From: Gossypium raimondii
Lineage: Eukaryota > Streptophyta > Magnoliopsida > Malvales > Malvaceae
Length of the DNA: 64,000 bases
Assembly (NCBI RefSeq): GCF_025698545.1
Contig: NC_068569.1
Span: 16,740,001-16,804,000, forward strand
Direction of reading: 5' to 3'
A program made the translations under genes and the position numbers. The notes beneath the pieces were generated by a model. It saw only the letters and a program-made list of their open reading frames with translations, searched no databases and was not told where the DNA came from. This document shows positions 25,901-39,013 of the stretch, piece by piece (positions within the stretch are counted from its first letter, which is position 1; the number at the start of each line of letters is the position of its first letter).

Positions 25901-26839
25901 GGACGAATTAACAACAATCTAGTTTTCAAGGACTATTGGAGCAGTACAAACTTTTCATCCCATTAAATCTCCTCATTTGCTGTTTCTCGTAAGATGAATC
26001 TCACAAAATCAACCTCAAAACCTTCTCCACATTGCATCTTAAATTCACACTACCAGAACTGTAGTCTACATACTTCTTGCGCGTTGAAATAGAGACAAGC
26101 ACAAACGCGCCTCTAAGAACAAGAACTAGATAATTCAATCAAGAATCAATATCTTCTTATTCTCAACACCTCTGTTTTCTTTCTTTTTGAACACCTTCTA
26201 ATAACTGTATTTCTAGTTCAACTCTAAGGCTACTGCACAATCATTTCCATCAGCCAAATGATACACATAAAACAGTAATGAAGCAACTTCATTCAGGTAA
26301 ACAACAATGGGGATAGTCCTTCGACGTAGCAAGGCAACAGAAATTCGATCTTAACACCCTAGAGAAGCACTAATTCAAAGTGGCCATTAGATCATTTGAA
26401 GCCTCCATAAGCTAATCCAATCAATTAAAATAAAAAACAAGTCAGCAACCATATTCCACTACTGTCCATTGATCAAGTTCAAGATACACATACAAAGCGG
26501 CTTGTCCACCAACATAGATGAGCCACACATACAGTACTATATTGTTGATGAAAGAGAAAATGATTCTAAACCCATTATTGTGCTGCAGTTTCCCTCTTGT
26601 TAATACCCATATTACATGCCCCTGAACCACCAAAAGCAAATGATACAAAGGCAATATGAGGCAGATATATATACCCACTTGCAAATCTTAAGACAATGGA
26701 GGACCACATTATATACCTTTCCTAACACCGCTGTCGTTTCTTGCCTTTCAACAAACTCTTTCTGTTTCCCTTTTATGTAATTGCTTGAAATGTTATTTAC
26801 AAATCCAAATTTGTCTTGCATTTTAGACCGCAAACTCCA
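22988..26839. other. Long intergenic region without a recognisable gene
   Basis: The first 1-2 kb is probably ERF promoter. The rest holds poly-C at 23,798-23,807, poly-T near 24,890-24,905 and AT-rich DNA. Short ORFs such as 26,442-26,684 show no family motifs. Non-coding transcripts cannot be excluded. Confidence 0.5.
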
Positions 26840-27330
26840 CATGTGTAAGGTTCAGAAGGAGCTACGGCTCCTTTGCGTTCGAAGATGTCGAGGCTTTTCC
26901 TCTCCCGACCTTCTTGTAAGATCACTGAGGTAAGTGGATAAACGCGTGACGGTTAGCGTATGCTGACATGTCAACCATACCCCCGAATGTTCGTCCCACT
27001 TTTCTCAACTGCTTCTCACCAAGTCGATTTCTACGGCGTTGGCGTCGGATTTGATGGTCAGGTGCCATTGGCGTGGTGGGGATTCCGTTTTGGAGCGTGT
27101 GGCAAAAGTGGGAGAGAGAAAAAGAGGGTTCTGGCTTTCTGTGGAGAGGAATCGAGTTTATGTCAAAGGGGTTTTAGAGGATTCATTGCTTCATTCATTT
27201 GTAGGCTTTGGTAGGAACTCTACTGATATAGCTAACCCAAGACATTTGGACAACAAAAGCCGAAGGTCTAAATATCAACAACAAGTGAGCTACGGGCCAT
27301 CTATTGGAGAGCTCATATGTTAAGGCTTTT
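26840..27330 (+). other. GC-richer patch, possible short 5' exon
   Basis: This patch is clearly less AT-rich than its surroundings. An ATG at 26,885 opens MSRLFLSRPSCKITE, which ends at a good donor (GAG|GTAAGT near 26,930). Overlapping ORFs follow at 26,960-27,214 and 27,039-27,323. No domain is recognisable and no downstream exons could be traced. It may be a gene fragment or a decayed 5' end. Confidence 0.2.
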
Positions 27331-30300
27331 CAAAAATTTGCAGCTCAAAGTATGATAGTCTATAGGCCTCCGTATTTTGTGAACGATAGATTTGGGCCTA
27401 CATACTCGACAAAATCAAAACAATCATTCAACTTCAAGTTGAAGGAAGGAATACATGCATGCCTGGCCTTTTTATCATTTAACTAAAACCAATCAAAGTG
27501 GATAAACATGTCGATTTTTCGAAATTCTTGCTTAAAGAATGTTGGATTTTGTGCCTGATGCAAAACTAGACACTGGGACATGTCAGCTTTTGTTTGTGAG
27601 GTCCCAGGATATCCCCCCCAAAGCAACCCCTTCAACCGATCATTCTCAGTGTGCATGACTGTCTGCGACATCATAGACAGATAAGATGGAAAGAAGCTCT
27701 TACTTAAATGGTTTTGCCTCATCAATCATGACAATCCTGCCAAAGAAAAAGCTTTCCTTTAAAAAAAAATTATTTTGCAGTTTATAATCACCATGCTGGC
27801 TTTACATTTTCTTCATCCCTTTATTTCAGATTTTTCTTTTCAGCTTTAATATATATATATATAAGCTTTTATCATTTGTGAGAAATTCCTACAAAAAAAT
27901 AATCCAAATCCAAGCCCAAATTCTACCAATTCTTAAGCTTCGAGTACTACCCTAAAATGGAATCAGCATCCTTCTTTTTATTTTATTTCCCTGTTACCCG
28001 AAAAATATGAAAACTTTTTTAATTACTAAAATAATATGGGTTGAGCATGGCAGCTGACGATTTAGGGTAATAATGATACAATTATTCTGTGGGAACTAAA
28101 TATGATTACATCATAAACCCAAACCGTCAATCATCATATCTATTTTCTCATTCACAATCCAAATATTATTGCAAGAGAAGTGTACACTGACTGAATAGAA
28201 AATTTTATTTTTTTTCCTTCCTACTTTTCGAGGTGATTTGAATTGCTTCTTCTTCTTCTTCTTTTTTAGTATTATATGAAGAGAAACTTAAATTAACATG
28301 TCGATTAACGGTTTAGGTTTACAATGCTGCCATATTATCATCCCAAATCATCAATTGTCATGCTAATTTGAGATTTTCATACTCAATATATATTATTCGA
28401 GTAATTTAAAAATTATTTTATTCTGATAATTTTCTTTTCCAAAAAAACTATTTTAGTTCTGCATTTTGGACAAGAATGCAAGAAAGTATTTGCAAAATAT
28501 TTATGGTTCCTCCGTAATGATTTATCCCTTGAATTATGGCAATTATCTTATGAATTATGATCTTTACCTCTTGTCTACTATTACCAACACATGATGATTG
28601 CCTTTATGTTTTATTCTGATACAGGAATGAAATAAATGAATAAATGAAGAACTAAGAAACCATATTTTTTGCATTGATTGGTAATTGTTAGACCAATGTG
28701 CCAATGTGGGCTGATGTAATTTTATTTTTATTTTTTATTAAAAATTTTACTTGTTAGATCTGTGCTTTTATGAAACATGTAGATTTAATCTTTATATTTT
28801 AATTTGATTAATTTTAGCATTTTTACCTTTTCGAATCAGTCAATTTTAGTTCTGTATTTGTGAATCTTGAAATTTCAGTTCTCACCCAAAATAGTGGCAC
28901 TTAAATTCAATTACTAGTCTTGTACTAAGTCTTCGTACTTTTTGAATTTTGTAATTTCAGTCTTGACACAAATAATAATCGTTGTTTCATTAACTAAAAT
29001 TTTAGGGAGGATTGAAAATTTAACTTAAAAAGTACAGGGACTACAAATGACCAAATTAAAATACAACGACTAAATGGTTGTTTCATGTGCGTCTTACTAT
29101 CAACGTTGAGAATTTGTGACTATCCCTCCTAATAATATTGTCTGTAAAGTTGGATCATGCATTTTCTTTTATTCCCTTGGGAATGCAATGTACTATCTAC
29201 ACTCAACACTTGTTGATTTTCTTAATCAATATTGTTCATATTGCAATAATATTAAATTTGTAGGTTCGGTTCAAGGATATTTAAATGTGTAATATATAAA
29301 CTATAGGAATTTGAGGTTATAGAAAAAGAAAATAAAATTTATGTGGCACAGTTTATAAGTTGTCATTTGACACATTAATAGGATGACAATTGTAATTAAT
29401 GATTTCATTAAAAATTTTATAGGTTACCATAAAGGCAAGTTTTCATATTGAAATAGAAAATTTTAGTCTAATATTATAATATTTATTAAAATAAAAGGTA
29501 AAAAAGAAGAAGAAAGATTAAGCCACAGTAATCGAAGATTACATAAATTTTCATAAAGATCGTGCGAGTTTATTTTACAATGTTTATTTCAATCATTGTT
29601 TAAAGTAGAGCAAAGGTAAATATAATATTATAAAAAATTTAATATTAATAAAATTAACATTAACATAAATTAATTTAACAATAACTTATAAAAATATTAA
29701 TAACATTATTTAAATTACAATAAATTAAAATTAATATTCAAGCCATAATGATGTTCTATATTTTTTAATATTAAATATTTTTAACATTAAACAAAGTTAA
29801 CATAACTGATTCTAAATTTGTTATATATTTTTGAAAATATTTTGAATTACATTAATTTCTCCAATTTTAGGAAATTAATTAACGATGTTAAATAAAAAAC
29901 ATACACAATTGACTCATGCAATGCACGGAAGTACAAATTAATATCCTCTAATTTAAATAAAAACATAAAATAAAATTATAAAATGATTAAATATATCAAA
30001 ATTTTAAATACAAATAATAATACAATATTAAATGTATAATGTTAAAATGATAAAATATTTCTTGCTTAATAGTAAGAGACATTTTGAAAGGTTAGAGATT
30101 TTAAATTTGAATTCATCTTGTAAGTCTTAGTTTATTAAAGTTTTTTTTGTTTTGAAGTTATAACAATTTTAGTAAAATCAATCATTATAAATATTAAATT
30201 GAAAAATTAAGTAATCAAAATAAATTTAAAAATAAAATTCCAATCTAAAATATCTAAGATTTCCAAAATTTCAAACTTACCATTAAACTTGAAGGGAGAG

Positions 30301-31587
30301 TAAAAATGATACATCTATAATGGTGGGTAAATGAATGAGCTGGGATTTAATTCATTGCAGTCCACTACAAAAAGGCCTTTGTGTTTGGTTAATGGTTACC
30401 CAAAATAAATGATATTAAAATCTTGTTTTTCTATTGAAATATGATAAGTACAAAAGGGTCAACATAGATTTTCTTTTTCATTTTGCTTCAAAAGGTAAGG
30501 GGAAAAAAACAGTTGGTATTTTAATGGTTTTCCAGGAAAATGGAGGCCTCCCACTACTTTGCAAAATGAAACATATTTAATTTGGCTGGCAAAATGACAG
30601 GGAAATCACACAAAATCAGAATCCCATTTAAACATTCCCCAAAATACTCATTATTAATTAAATACATATATGGGTTCCTATATTGACACCTAATATGCCT
30701 ACCTCATTTAAAAAAAAGATTGGCCCTCAAACATATAATCCTATACATGTCCCCACCATGGAAATAGCCTTTTGTTTTCCATGGCCAGAGAGGATGCCTT
30801 AAATGAGACAAATATTCAATGTGCAAGTGTCATGTATTTTCTCTCTCAGGACCATATACATACATTTTTGTTAATTGGATAATATTATTTCATTTGTACA
30901 TGAGATAGAGTGCTTTTTTGAGGTGATAGAATGTCATGTGTAAATGATAATATAAGAATTTTGTAATGAATTTAGACTCTCCAAAGATCCATATTATAGA
31001 ACAGATTTTACATGGCATTAACAGTCACTCGACACGTAGGTACAATAAAAGCCATGCTCCCTATTTTCTTGGCCACTTCGCCCTTACAATATTCCCCGCT
31101 TTGGCGTTTGCTCGACTCCCGAATGCTTAATTGTCTCCTATAGAAAAAGTTTTGAGACTTTCAATGGTTGGTTTTCTAGAAGGGGTTTACAGTTTTACTG
31201 ACGTCGAAACAAGCAATAAACACACCCCTTCTTTCTCTCTCCTTTGAAAACACAAAATGAAAATGAATTAATAAACGCGTTTTTTAATGAAGAAGGATTG
31301 TCGGTTCATATTAATTAAAGAATGGACCATAAATAAAGGAAAAATAAAAAAACGTTAATTGCCCATATCCCCTCCTCCCCACGAAATGGTTCCCTCTTTA
31401 CTACCATACCATTTTTGCTTATTACCATTGCCTCCTGCCTTTCTTGAACCAGTCTTGGTCCACTCTTTCCTTTCCTTGACGTTTCTTTTATTCTTTTACT
31501 TGTTTCTTCATCACCCTTTTCTTCTCAGGAAAAAAAAGGGAGAAACTTTGTTCATTTGTAAACAGGTTGAGGAAATACTACAGAGAG
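27331..31587. other. Intergenic AT-rich region
   Basis: No gene is recognised. A TA tract lies near 27,849-27,863. A repeat-like stretch is at 28,740-29,090 and very AT-rich DNA at 29,300-30,250. The last kilobase probably holds the promoter and leader of the SPRY gene. Confidence 0.5.
28740..29090. repeat. Possible degenerate MITE-like repeat
   Basis: The stretch has the feel of a dispersed AT-rich repeat (TTAATCTTTATATTTTAATT near the left end, AATTAAAATACAACGACTAA near the right), with loosely inverted ends. The ends are not sharp and I could not find a target duplication. Confidence 0.25.
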
Positions 31588-33535
31588 ATGCCTGAATGGG
31601 TTCAAATAGCGGTAGCAGCGGTGGGCGTCGGAATCCTTTTGATGCTTTTGGTTGTGTTTATACTTCGGTGTTGTTACCGTAAAGATAATATTGACGACAA
31701 CAGGGCTGTTGTTGGGACTGGAAATTTGCAAGACGGGATTTCTAGACTTCACCAGCCGAGTCTGCATCATCATCATCAGGTTGATTTAGATATCAAGAGA
31801 AGAGGGAATTACTATGTTTTCCGACGTGGGGTTTCGGCAAAACCTTTGTTCAATTGGGCTGATCATCCATCTCTCATCACCGATGCAGTTGAAAACGGAT
31901 GGTCTCGTTTTGGCTTCACAAGATACACGTCGTCTCCATCTACGAGGTCTAGCCTGTTGGGATTATGTGCAGCCGGTGACCATGGAAGAGGGAACGATGT
32001 AGAGGTGAACTGGGAAGTATGCCAAGGATCGGCAGATTTCATGCAGAAGATTAGGCTAAATTCCGGGTCAAAGAAAGGGACTTTAAGCCATCATTCTATG
32101 GAGGCAGCATCTGTTATTAGAACAGCTTTGCCTTTGCCAGGGCCTCCTTTGGGGAACTCTGCCTTCCCTCAAGAGGCCTATTTCGAGATCACGATTTTAT
32201 ACTGTCCTGGAGATAATCGTGAGTCAAGCGGCAAACTAAGCGAAGGTGAGAAGACAAAACTCATCCAAGAAAACTCGAACTCGAAAGCAAGTTCAGAATC
32301 TTTGGTCCATGCTATTGGCGGTCATGATTTTAACACGATTGACGAATTAAAGCTTGCTACTATAGATGATGGGAAAGGTGAAGCAGTAATGTTATCAGTG
32401 GGACTAACTGCAGGAGACTCTCTTCCTTTGAAGCTTCCTGGTAGTTATCCAGGATCCATTGGTTTCAATTCGGATGGTTCTGTCTATCTAGATGGTAACT
32501 CATTTTTTTTAATTTTCAATAAATTTTATATATGAGAAACCCATTTTTTTAAAAAGATTAATGGAGATTAAACACACTCCATTTACAGATAAAATAGTAC
32601 AGAAGCTAGCCTTTGTGTTTATCAATAGAAAGAAAAGTGCCAACTCTCCACCAATGAACAAATCTCTCAACTAAAAGGTCTCCAAAATTAGCCTGACCCT
32701 GAAGTAGTTGAGAGAAAGGCCCACTGCCACATGGTCATCGTTTATGTATAGAGAAGTATTATTTTATTATTTAGGCTAAAGACCACTGAATTAGTTAATG
32801 GTGTCACCCTTCACAGTATCTGGAGTAGGTGTAAGCTATTGACCCCAAAAGATGCATCATTTTCCTCTAATTTATTGCTGTATTATCTGTAACTACAAAA
32901 CTTTAGGCTAAGCAGTTCAACTTTCTTAGTCACATGCCACTTCTTCATTAAGCTTTTATTATTATTTCTATTTTTTAATTTTTATTTCTGATGAGCACCT
33001 GAACTGAACTGATGCTATTTTTTCTCATATTCCAGGGATTAAACTAGTGTTTGAATCAGAGAAAGAAGAGTGGGGGAAAACAGAGAAGGTGATAGGTTGC
33101 GGGTTCGATCCTAGGCAAAAGAAAGTGTATTTCACATTAGATTCGGAGCTGGTACGTGTAATAAATTGCAAGACTGAGGAATTTGGATCACCCCTTTATC
33201 CAACTCTTGCTGCAAACGATGATGTTCTGGTCCTTGTTAATTTCGGACAAAGTGCCTTCGCATATGGCCCCGCAAATGGACAACGGACACCAAATCCATG
33301 CTTCATTGGCCCTCTCGTAAACTCCCCTGCCGCTGCTCTCGGCTATGAAGACAGCAAAGAACTGTTTTCGATGGGAAGAATTGATTCCCAATGGTTTAAC
33401 AGAAGCACAACCAAAGGCAGCCACAACAATGGAACTAACTACTATTCAACGTCGGAATTCGATGAGGAATCTGAGGCCGATTTATTCGAAATCATCTTGG
33501 ACAGTAATGGAAGATCCCCCAACTCGGTTTTGTAG
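31588..33535 (+). CDS. SPRY-domain protein with N-terminal membrane anchor
   Basis: Two exons, 31588-32494 and 33036-33535, join through DG|G with GT/AG borders and give 468 residues. I chose the ATG at 31,588 because the membrane segment follows at once; upstream codons in this frame contain no ATG. Residues 6-27 form one hydrophobic helix followed by RCCYRK, a likely anchor. A histidine run (60-63) follows. The SPRY/B30.2-like fold runs from about 196 (EAYFEITILY) to about 385 (LVLVNFGQSAFAY). It includes VMLSVGLTAG, PGSYPGSIGFNSDG and the IGCGFDPRQKKVYFTLD strands typical of SPRY. The linker at 210-260 is long, serine-rich and low in order. SPRY domains are protein-interaction modules and no enzymatic role is implied. 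Plants have a small, poorly characterised family of such membrane-anchored SPRY proteins. The partner and membrane are unknown. The frame is clean. Confidence 0.9.
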
Positions 33536-35418
33536 CCTACAAGACTGACAATTTTGTTTCTCCAAGTTGTCTGGTTTAGGCGTTGAATCAAGTGTTTCTC
33601 GTGAGAGTGACATCGTTTGCCATTGGAAGGATTAGAGTTTCGATAGGAGGTTGATTTATTTTGACTTGAATGGTTGAACCTCTGCAATATTTTTAGCAGC
33701 TTGTTCATCTTCGAAAATACAGATACATGAAACTATATGAGGAATTGGGTGCCGAAAATAATTTTAAAAATTTACAATGTTGACTGACAATTGGGCTTTT
33801 GCCATGTATATTGCCTTCTCAACTATATGTAATTTACACTGTATAGAATCAAATAACACTTGATCCTTTCGAAACGGTTTTGCCTTTTGGTTTAGACAAA
33901 AAAACCTAACGTACGCTATCGTTTAACAGTTGAATTATCAAAATCAAGACCACCAGGAGAAAAGTCAAAAGAAGAACAAAGATAGAAGAAGGGAAGGAAG
34001 AAAACAAAGAAAGACCCTGTAATAGAAAAGACAAAAAGGTGAGATGCCAAATGCCAAATCTTAGTCACCGTTCAATATGCTTAAAAAAAAAGGGTGGGGG
34101 GATGTTGAATATATATTTGTCAATGGATTGGATTCAGCAACAAAAACAAGTGTCGACAGTCGCGTCAAGTTTTTGTTGGTGTAGGGGTCAATTTTCTAGA
34201 TTAGATGCTTCCCAATGCGATCGTTGGAAATGCTTCTAACTTGATGCTCCCAATCGCAAAATTCCCAAATCCTAACAAAATTAGTGTTAGATAAAATTTC
34301 ATGCAGTTTTAATATTATGATGTATATAAATGGTTGGTAATCGAACAAAAACTTGGTGTGAAGGATTGCACATCAATTACGGTCCTTCACACCAAGTCAT
34401 GGAATCCTCTAATAGATAATAATATCAACAAGTTGAGAAAAGCCTGCACATAAAAAAGTTATTCACATCAAAGGTTGCTTGGTGGAGAATGTCAAAACAC
34501 ACCATTCACACTATCATTGTTTGAAAATTAAGTCTAAGCCAGCAATATTTGGCTGCTGAATATTTTATGTATTTAGACAAACAAAGCAAAGTAACTTTAG
34601 ATTAAAATTTGGAACGCTGCACGTTTTACTGCTTTCTTCTAGAACTTGAAATGTAAGACCATGGTCAATGAATTTTATGTTGGAATTGTCATAGTAAAAA
34701 GAATCGTGCTACAGAATTTTTAGATCAAAATACTAAAATAAAAATTACTGTGTTTGACTTGGGATACATATCTATAAGCATAATATTTGCCACGGACATG
34801 AATTGAAGGAAACGTACCGGGGTTGACTTGAATGATAGGACTAGGATTAAGGTACCGACTATCTTTATGATTAACTTGATTCATGGGACACTCTTATAAT
34901 ATATTGAATTCCTTTTCTGACCCATCAAAAAAAAGACATCAATACATAAATCAAGCAAAATTTGCATCAGCTCAATTCTACTTATTGCCTCTTTATATTT
35001 CCTTCCTTGCTTCTACCGTGCCTTTTTTCTTATTAGACACTAATCCATAAATATAAACAAATAAACAATAAAAAAAGTGGATGAATCTCTTATTAGACAC
35101 TTGTCATTCTCAACATTGGGTGCAGCAAGCTCCTGTTAGATCAAATACAAAGGCTGAAAAGGTGTGGCTCAGGATCAAAGTCGAGGGGCATTTGCTTATT
35201 ATAAAAGCAAACATTAATTGCCATTTAAAATATGGAAGACATTTTCAGCTTGGATTTGTTAGGTAGAAAAGCATGGATCTAATTTCAATAATGTAATGCA
35301 TACATCACACTGTCTGTAAATTAGTCATAGCCTGGATTGTCGATAAAATTATAGGTAACAAAAGTGAAGTCGAAAAAGCAATATGAGTTATAACAGTTCA
35401 ATCAGATCTAGCATGTAA
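33536..35418. other. Intergenic region between SPRY and SCE1 genes
   Basis: This region contains the SPRY 3'UTR and, next to 35,419, the SCE1 3'UTR, so the two genes converge here. Apart from the short hairpin at 34,351-34,397 I see nothing else. Confidence 0.5.
34351..34397. repeat. Perfect 15-bp inverted repeat (hairpin)
   Basis: ACTTGGTGTGAAGGA at 34,351-34,365 pairs perfectly with TCCTTCACACCAAGT at 34,383-34,397 across a 17-base loop. The stem is short for a plant microRNA precursor and matches no mature microRNA that I recall. Confidence 0.8.
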
Positions 35419-36825
35419 CTAGAGAGACGGTGGATATTGCAGGACTTGCTGTTGAACTCTTTTCCGGTACAAATCTGGGTTCTGTATTAGCCAAAGGTAG
35501 CAGGTCAGTTCAACGAAAACAAAACTATATAACATGCTACCAGCAGCAACAGAAATGATTAAAGGGTAAACTTTTGTAGTTTTTTTTCCTTTAAAAGGGT
35601 GATGCTACTTACAGATACATAAACCCGATATCCCTCTGTTTGTGCATAGTCGCTAGCATTAGGTTGATCAAGCAAATCTTGAATGCCCACAAGGATTTGC
35701 GTCACTGTAATTGAGGGTCTCCACCCCTTGGGGGAGGAAGACAAGGTTTTGCTTTAGCAAAATAACATGCATTTTAAATCAAAGTTTGGTGTGAAGTTAC
35801 TTACATGGCGCTCGCTGAGGATAGATAAGCACACATTTCCTGAAGGATAAACATTAGGGTGGAAGAAACCATTTGGAAACTTGCATATAGGGGGTTTGCT
35901 AGGGTAGTCCTCACTGAAGTTGATAGTAAGAGGAAAGTAGCCACCTTCCCAATCAGTCTGAAAAGTTCAAAAAAGAAAAAGAAAAAAGGAACATGAATGG
36001 ACTATATATAAGCTGTTAATGGATAAAAGAGCAGTTTAAAAGTTAACTTGATGAGATTTTGTTTTTTGGAAACAGTGAGTTGTTCTAACTATGATAAAAA
36101 TGTTGAAAAGTAAACAAGAGAATCCATTAGTGCAAAATATTTAACTACTTCCAAGCCATGTAAATTCTCTTTCAATGTGTTCTTAGTTAAGTTGAAGCAT
36201 CTAGTTATTCCTCAGTAGCTGAATCTAATGTATTGGCTAGTCTTCCAGTGCAGAATATACATGTTTTAATGCATAAAGCGATCAAAACCACACAACCCTT
36301 GATCAAGAGGGAAAAAAGAAGAAGAAAACGGGGGCAGAAATTATTTATACAAAGATTTACACTGCGTGTACTTCAATCAGATCTTTGAACATTGTGATTA
36401 ACTAATAATTGATCATATAAATTTCAGTTCAAATAAATCGCAGCCTTACATACAACATAAGAAAACAAAACGTCAAAAGCCAACAATCGAAAACTTCAAA
36501 AGTCTAAACTTTGCTTAATAGAAAAGAGAGAGAATTTTGTAGTTTAAAAAGTAAAGACTGACCCCTATTTTGCCGGGAATAACACAATGCCAAACCAACA
36601 AATTAACAGACCCATCTGGCGCTGACATAGGCTTAGCCACAAAACCCTTCAGAATCACCACCAACAAAAAAAACAATAATATAGGGAAAAAAAAGAGTGA
36701 AAGCGACGATATAGAAAAAAAAAAAAAAGAGTGAGAGAAGGGAATAATGTTGATACATGGGGATGATTTTTGCGCCAAGCTTTTCGTTCCTCCGCAAGAC
36801 GGCTACGCGCGATACCGTCGGACAT
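35419..36825 (-). CDS. SCE1: SUMO-conjugating enzyme SCE1/UBC9 family, divergent
   Basis: This is the E2 enzyme that takes SUMO from the SAE1/SAE2 E1 as a cysteine thioester and passes it to substrate lysines. Five exons, 36825-36757, 36646-36563, 35957-35805, 35726-35613 and 35481-35419, all join in phase 0 with GT/AG borders. They give 160 residues, the length of Arabidopsis SCE1. The N-terminal helix ([26 protein letters not shown]), HPN (84-86) and catalytic Cys94 in GNVCLSIL are present. Several usually conserved residues near the substrate site differ from the plant sequences as I recall them: Ile75 for Lys, Asn92 for Thr, SERH at 99-102 for NEDS or NEDY, and Tyr129 for Pro in the DPAQ motif. 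Asp128 is retained. It is probably catalytically competent but with altered substrate recognition. The gene is probably a paralogue of the canonical SCE1, so the symbol is a family label. Confidence 0.9.
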
Positions 36826-37149
36826 GATCTTTTAGGGGGGGACTGTTACTTTGTTTCTTTGTGTTACTTGAGACTTTTAAGAAGATCTGCGTCTTGTCCA
36901 GCAATCTATCTCTATACAAATTTTTGTTGGATGTAGAGATTGGACTGAATTTGGTCTTTTAAAGCTGACTTGTGAGTTGTGAGTTGTGACCCTCTCTTTC
37001 CCTAACCGACCCTTTTTTGTTTAAGGTAATTAATACGAAAAAAAATAAATTATGATGTAAGTTATAATATTTGTATTGGCAGGGGTTTTGAGATTTAATT
37101 AACGATTAATAATAAAATTTTTCGGTACAATCATAATTTTTTTTATACA

Positions 37150-37590
37150 ATTATCAATTAACGGTGTTCAAACGATTAACCGAATCAAATTAGTATTAAT
37201 TAAATTAATTGAATTTTTAATCTTTTAACCGTTGATCGAGTGAAATTTTCAATAAAATTAACGAATCGAAATATTTTGGTTAATTCGGTCGGTTAATCGA
37301 ATTAACCAAAATTTATATATATTTTGTTAAAAGAAATATAAAACATATAAAAATAAATTGATAATGTTCATTTGACCAAATTAGTAATAGCTTAATACAT
37401 ATAATTTATAATATCATTTATTAAGTTCGGTTAATTCAATTAATTATCTAAATTCAAACTGAATTAATCGTTAATTGAAATTTTAGAAGGATTTTAACCG
37501 ACTTTCGACTAAACTAGATCGGTTAATCGATTAACCGAATTAAATTGATTCAATGGATTAATTAAATTTTAACCAAGTTTGAATCCTTAC
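37150..37590. mobile_element. MITE-like repeat with GATTAACCGAA motifs
   Basis: About 440 bases are dense in GATTAACCGAA and GGTTAATTCGGT-like phrases. The left end carries GGTGTTCAAACGATT and the right end, reversed, GGATTCAAACTTGG, which suggests imperfect terminal inverted repeats. It has no coding potential. The hAT-like assignment is from memory only. Confidence 0.5.
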
Positions 37591-38827
37591 TATTAATAAT
37601 AATTTAATATGCTTGTATGTACGAGGTTTGAATGAAAATACATTAAAATCCAAGTGACTTTTTAGCTTTCCCTTTAATTTGATTTTGCTCGGTTTGTCCT
37701 ATCTCAAATTCTCGCTATTTTAAATTTTATATAAAATAATTAATATATTAGGTTAAGAAATGTTATACTGAGTATACACATTAATTTTATAAATTTATAA
37801 TCTCAATAGCTATAATTTATAAAATTTTAAACTAGTAAAGGAAAAATTGTATTTTGACTTTAAAAAATTAAAAATAATTTAATCATTTAAAAATTATAAA
37901 GATATAGACTATTAAAATGCTGAAATAAAAAAAGTGAAAATACATTTTACTATGTAAAAATACAATTTAATTCCGCTAAAAAATTTCGACTTTGCCCATG
38001 TATAATGCCATACAAAATTTTAATTTTGTGCGATTTAATAAATGAAAATTTGATTTTATTCAAATTCAATAAATCACTAACATCATTTTACGTTGATATA
38101 TTACATGCATGAATAATTATATTGATTCAATGTGAAAATAAATGTATGTATTTATTTAAATCAAAATTTTATGTATACATATGAACTGCCATTCTAGTTT
38201 TAAGTGTATAATTACATCAAATTAAAGTTCATGTATCAAATTATACATTAAACCAAAATTGATGTATAATTTTGATATTTATTTACAACAATTGTAGCCA
38301 TACACAAATTATAAGATGGGGTAATAATTCTAGGCGGGCTTGACCTGTATAAAATTTTCTAAAGCATAGACGGCCTGTTCCCCAGCCGAGGGTGTAATTG
38401 CTTTAAGGGCCTGTTTTAGCCGGGCCTTATGGAACAACCCAATCTTTATTTATTTTCCGGTATGTTTTTCCCAGAAAATAATAATTTTGATAAACATAAA
38501 AGGATAATTTAGATTCATTCAATTCCAACTTTTTGGATAATTGACAGATGAAAGAATGCTAAAAGTTTGGTGTTAATGGATAAGCATGATCCCTTTTCTA
38601 CTAGACAAATCAAAACTTATTTCCCAATTAAATCATTGTAAAAAGGTGTTTAGTTGAACCCAGCTCATTTTCAAGCCCAAGAAAAGAAAAACACTCAGAG
38701 ATGAATAGAGAAGATAAGAGAGAAAATAGGGCTGGCCCTCAGTCTGGCTGGAAAAAACCGTCTACTTTGTAATGAATCTTGGCAGAGCCAATCATCAATG
38801 CATTTGATTGTGATTTATGACTAGATA

Positions 38828-39013
38828 TTAACAAATGGAGCATCTTTCTGAAGATGAATATACCCCTCCAGAGGCCCAAAACCCCACAATCTTATTGCAA
38901 AACATTGAAGGCATGCATGCGCATGATGAAGGCCTAGACCCTGCACATGTTTCTGTCTCCAACACATTGAAAATAATAAAAACAAAAACAAAAAAGCTTT
39001 TTAATTTCATCAT
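38828..39013 (-). CDS. Candidate small secreted cysteine-containing peptide
   Basis: A 61-residue ORF starts MMKLKSFFVFVFIIFNV, which looks like a signal peptide. About 40 residues follow with six cysteines (ETCAGSRPSSCACMPSMFCN, then RCSIC at the end). The frame stays open upstream to 39,208, so the start is uncertain. I find no known peptide-hormone motif (CLE, CEP, IDA, RALF or EPF) and the overlapping plus strand is also open. It could be a real short peptide gene or chance. Confidence 0.22.
   Translation of the reverse strand: MMKLKSFFVFVFIIFNVLETETCAGSRPSSCACMPSMFCNKIVGFWASGGVYSSSERCSIC

Noticed and set aside
33040-33110. GGTTGCGGGTTCGATCCTAG resembling a tRNA T-arm
   Set aside because: It lies in the SPRY coding exon and no acceptor or anticodon arm pairs around it.
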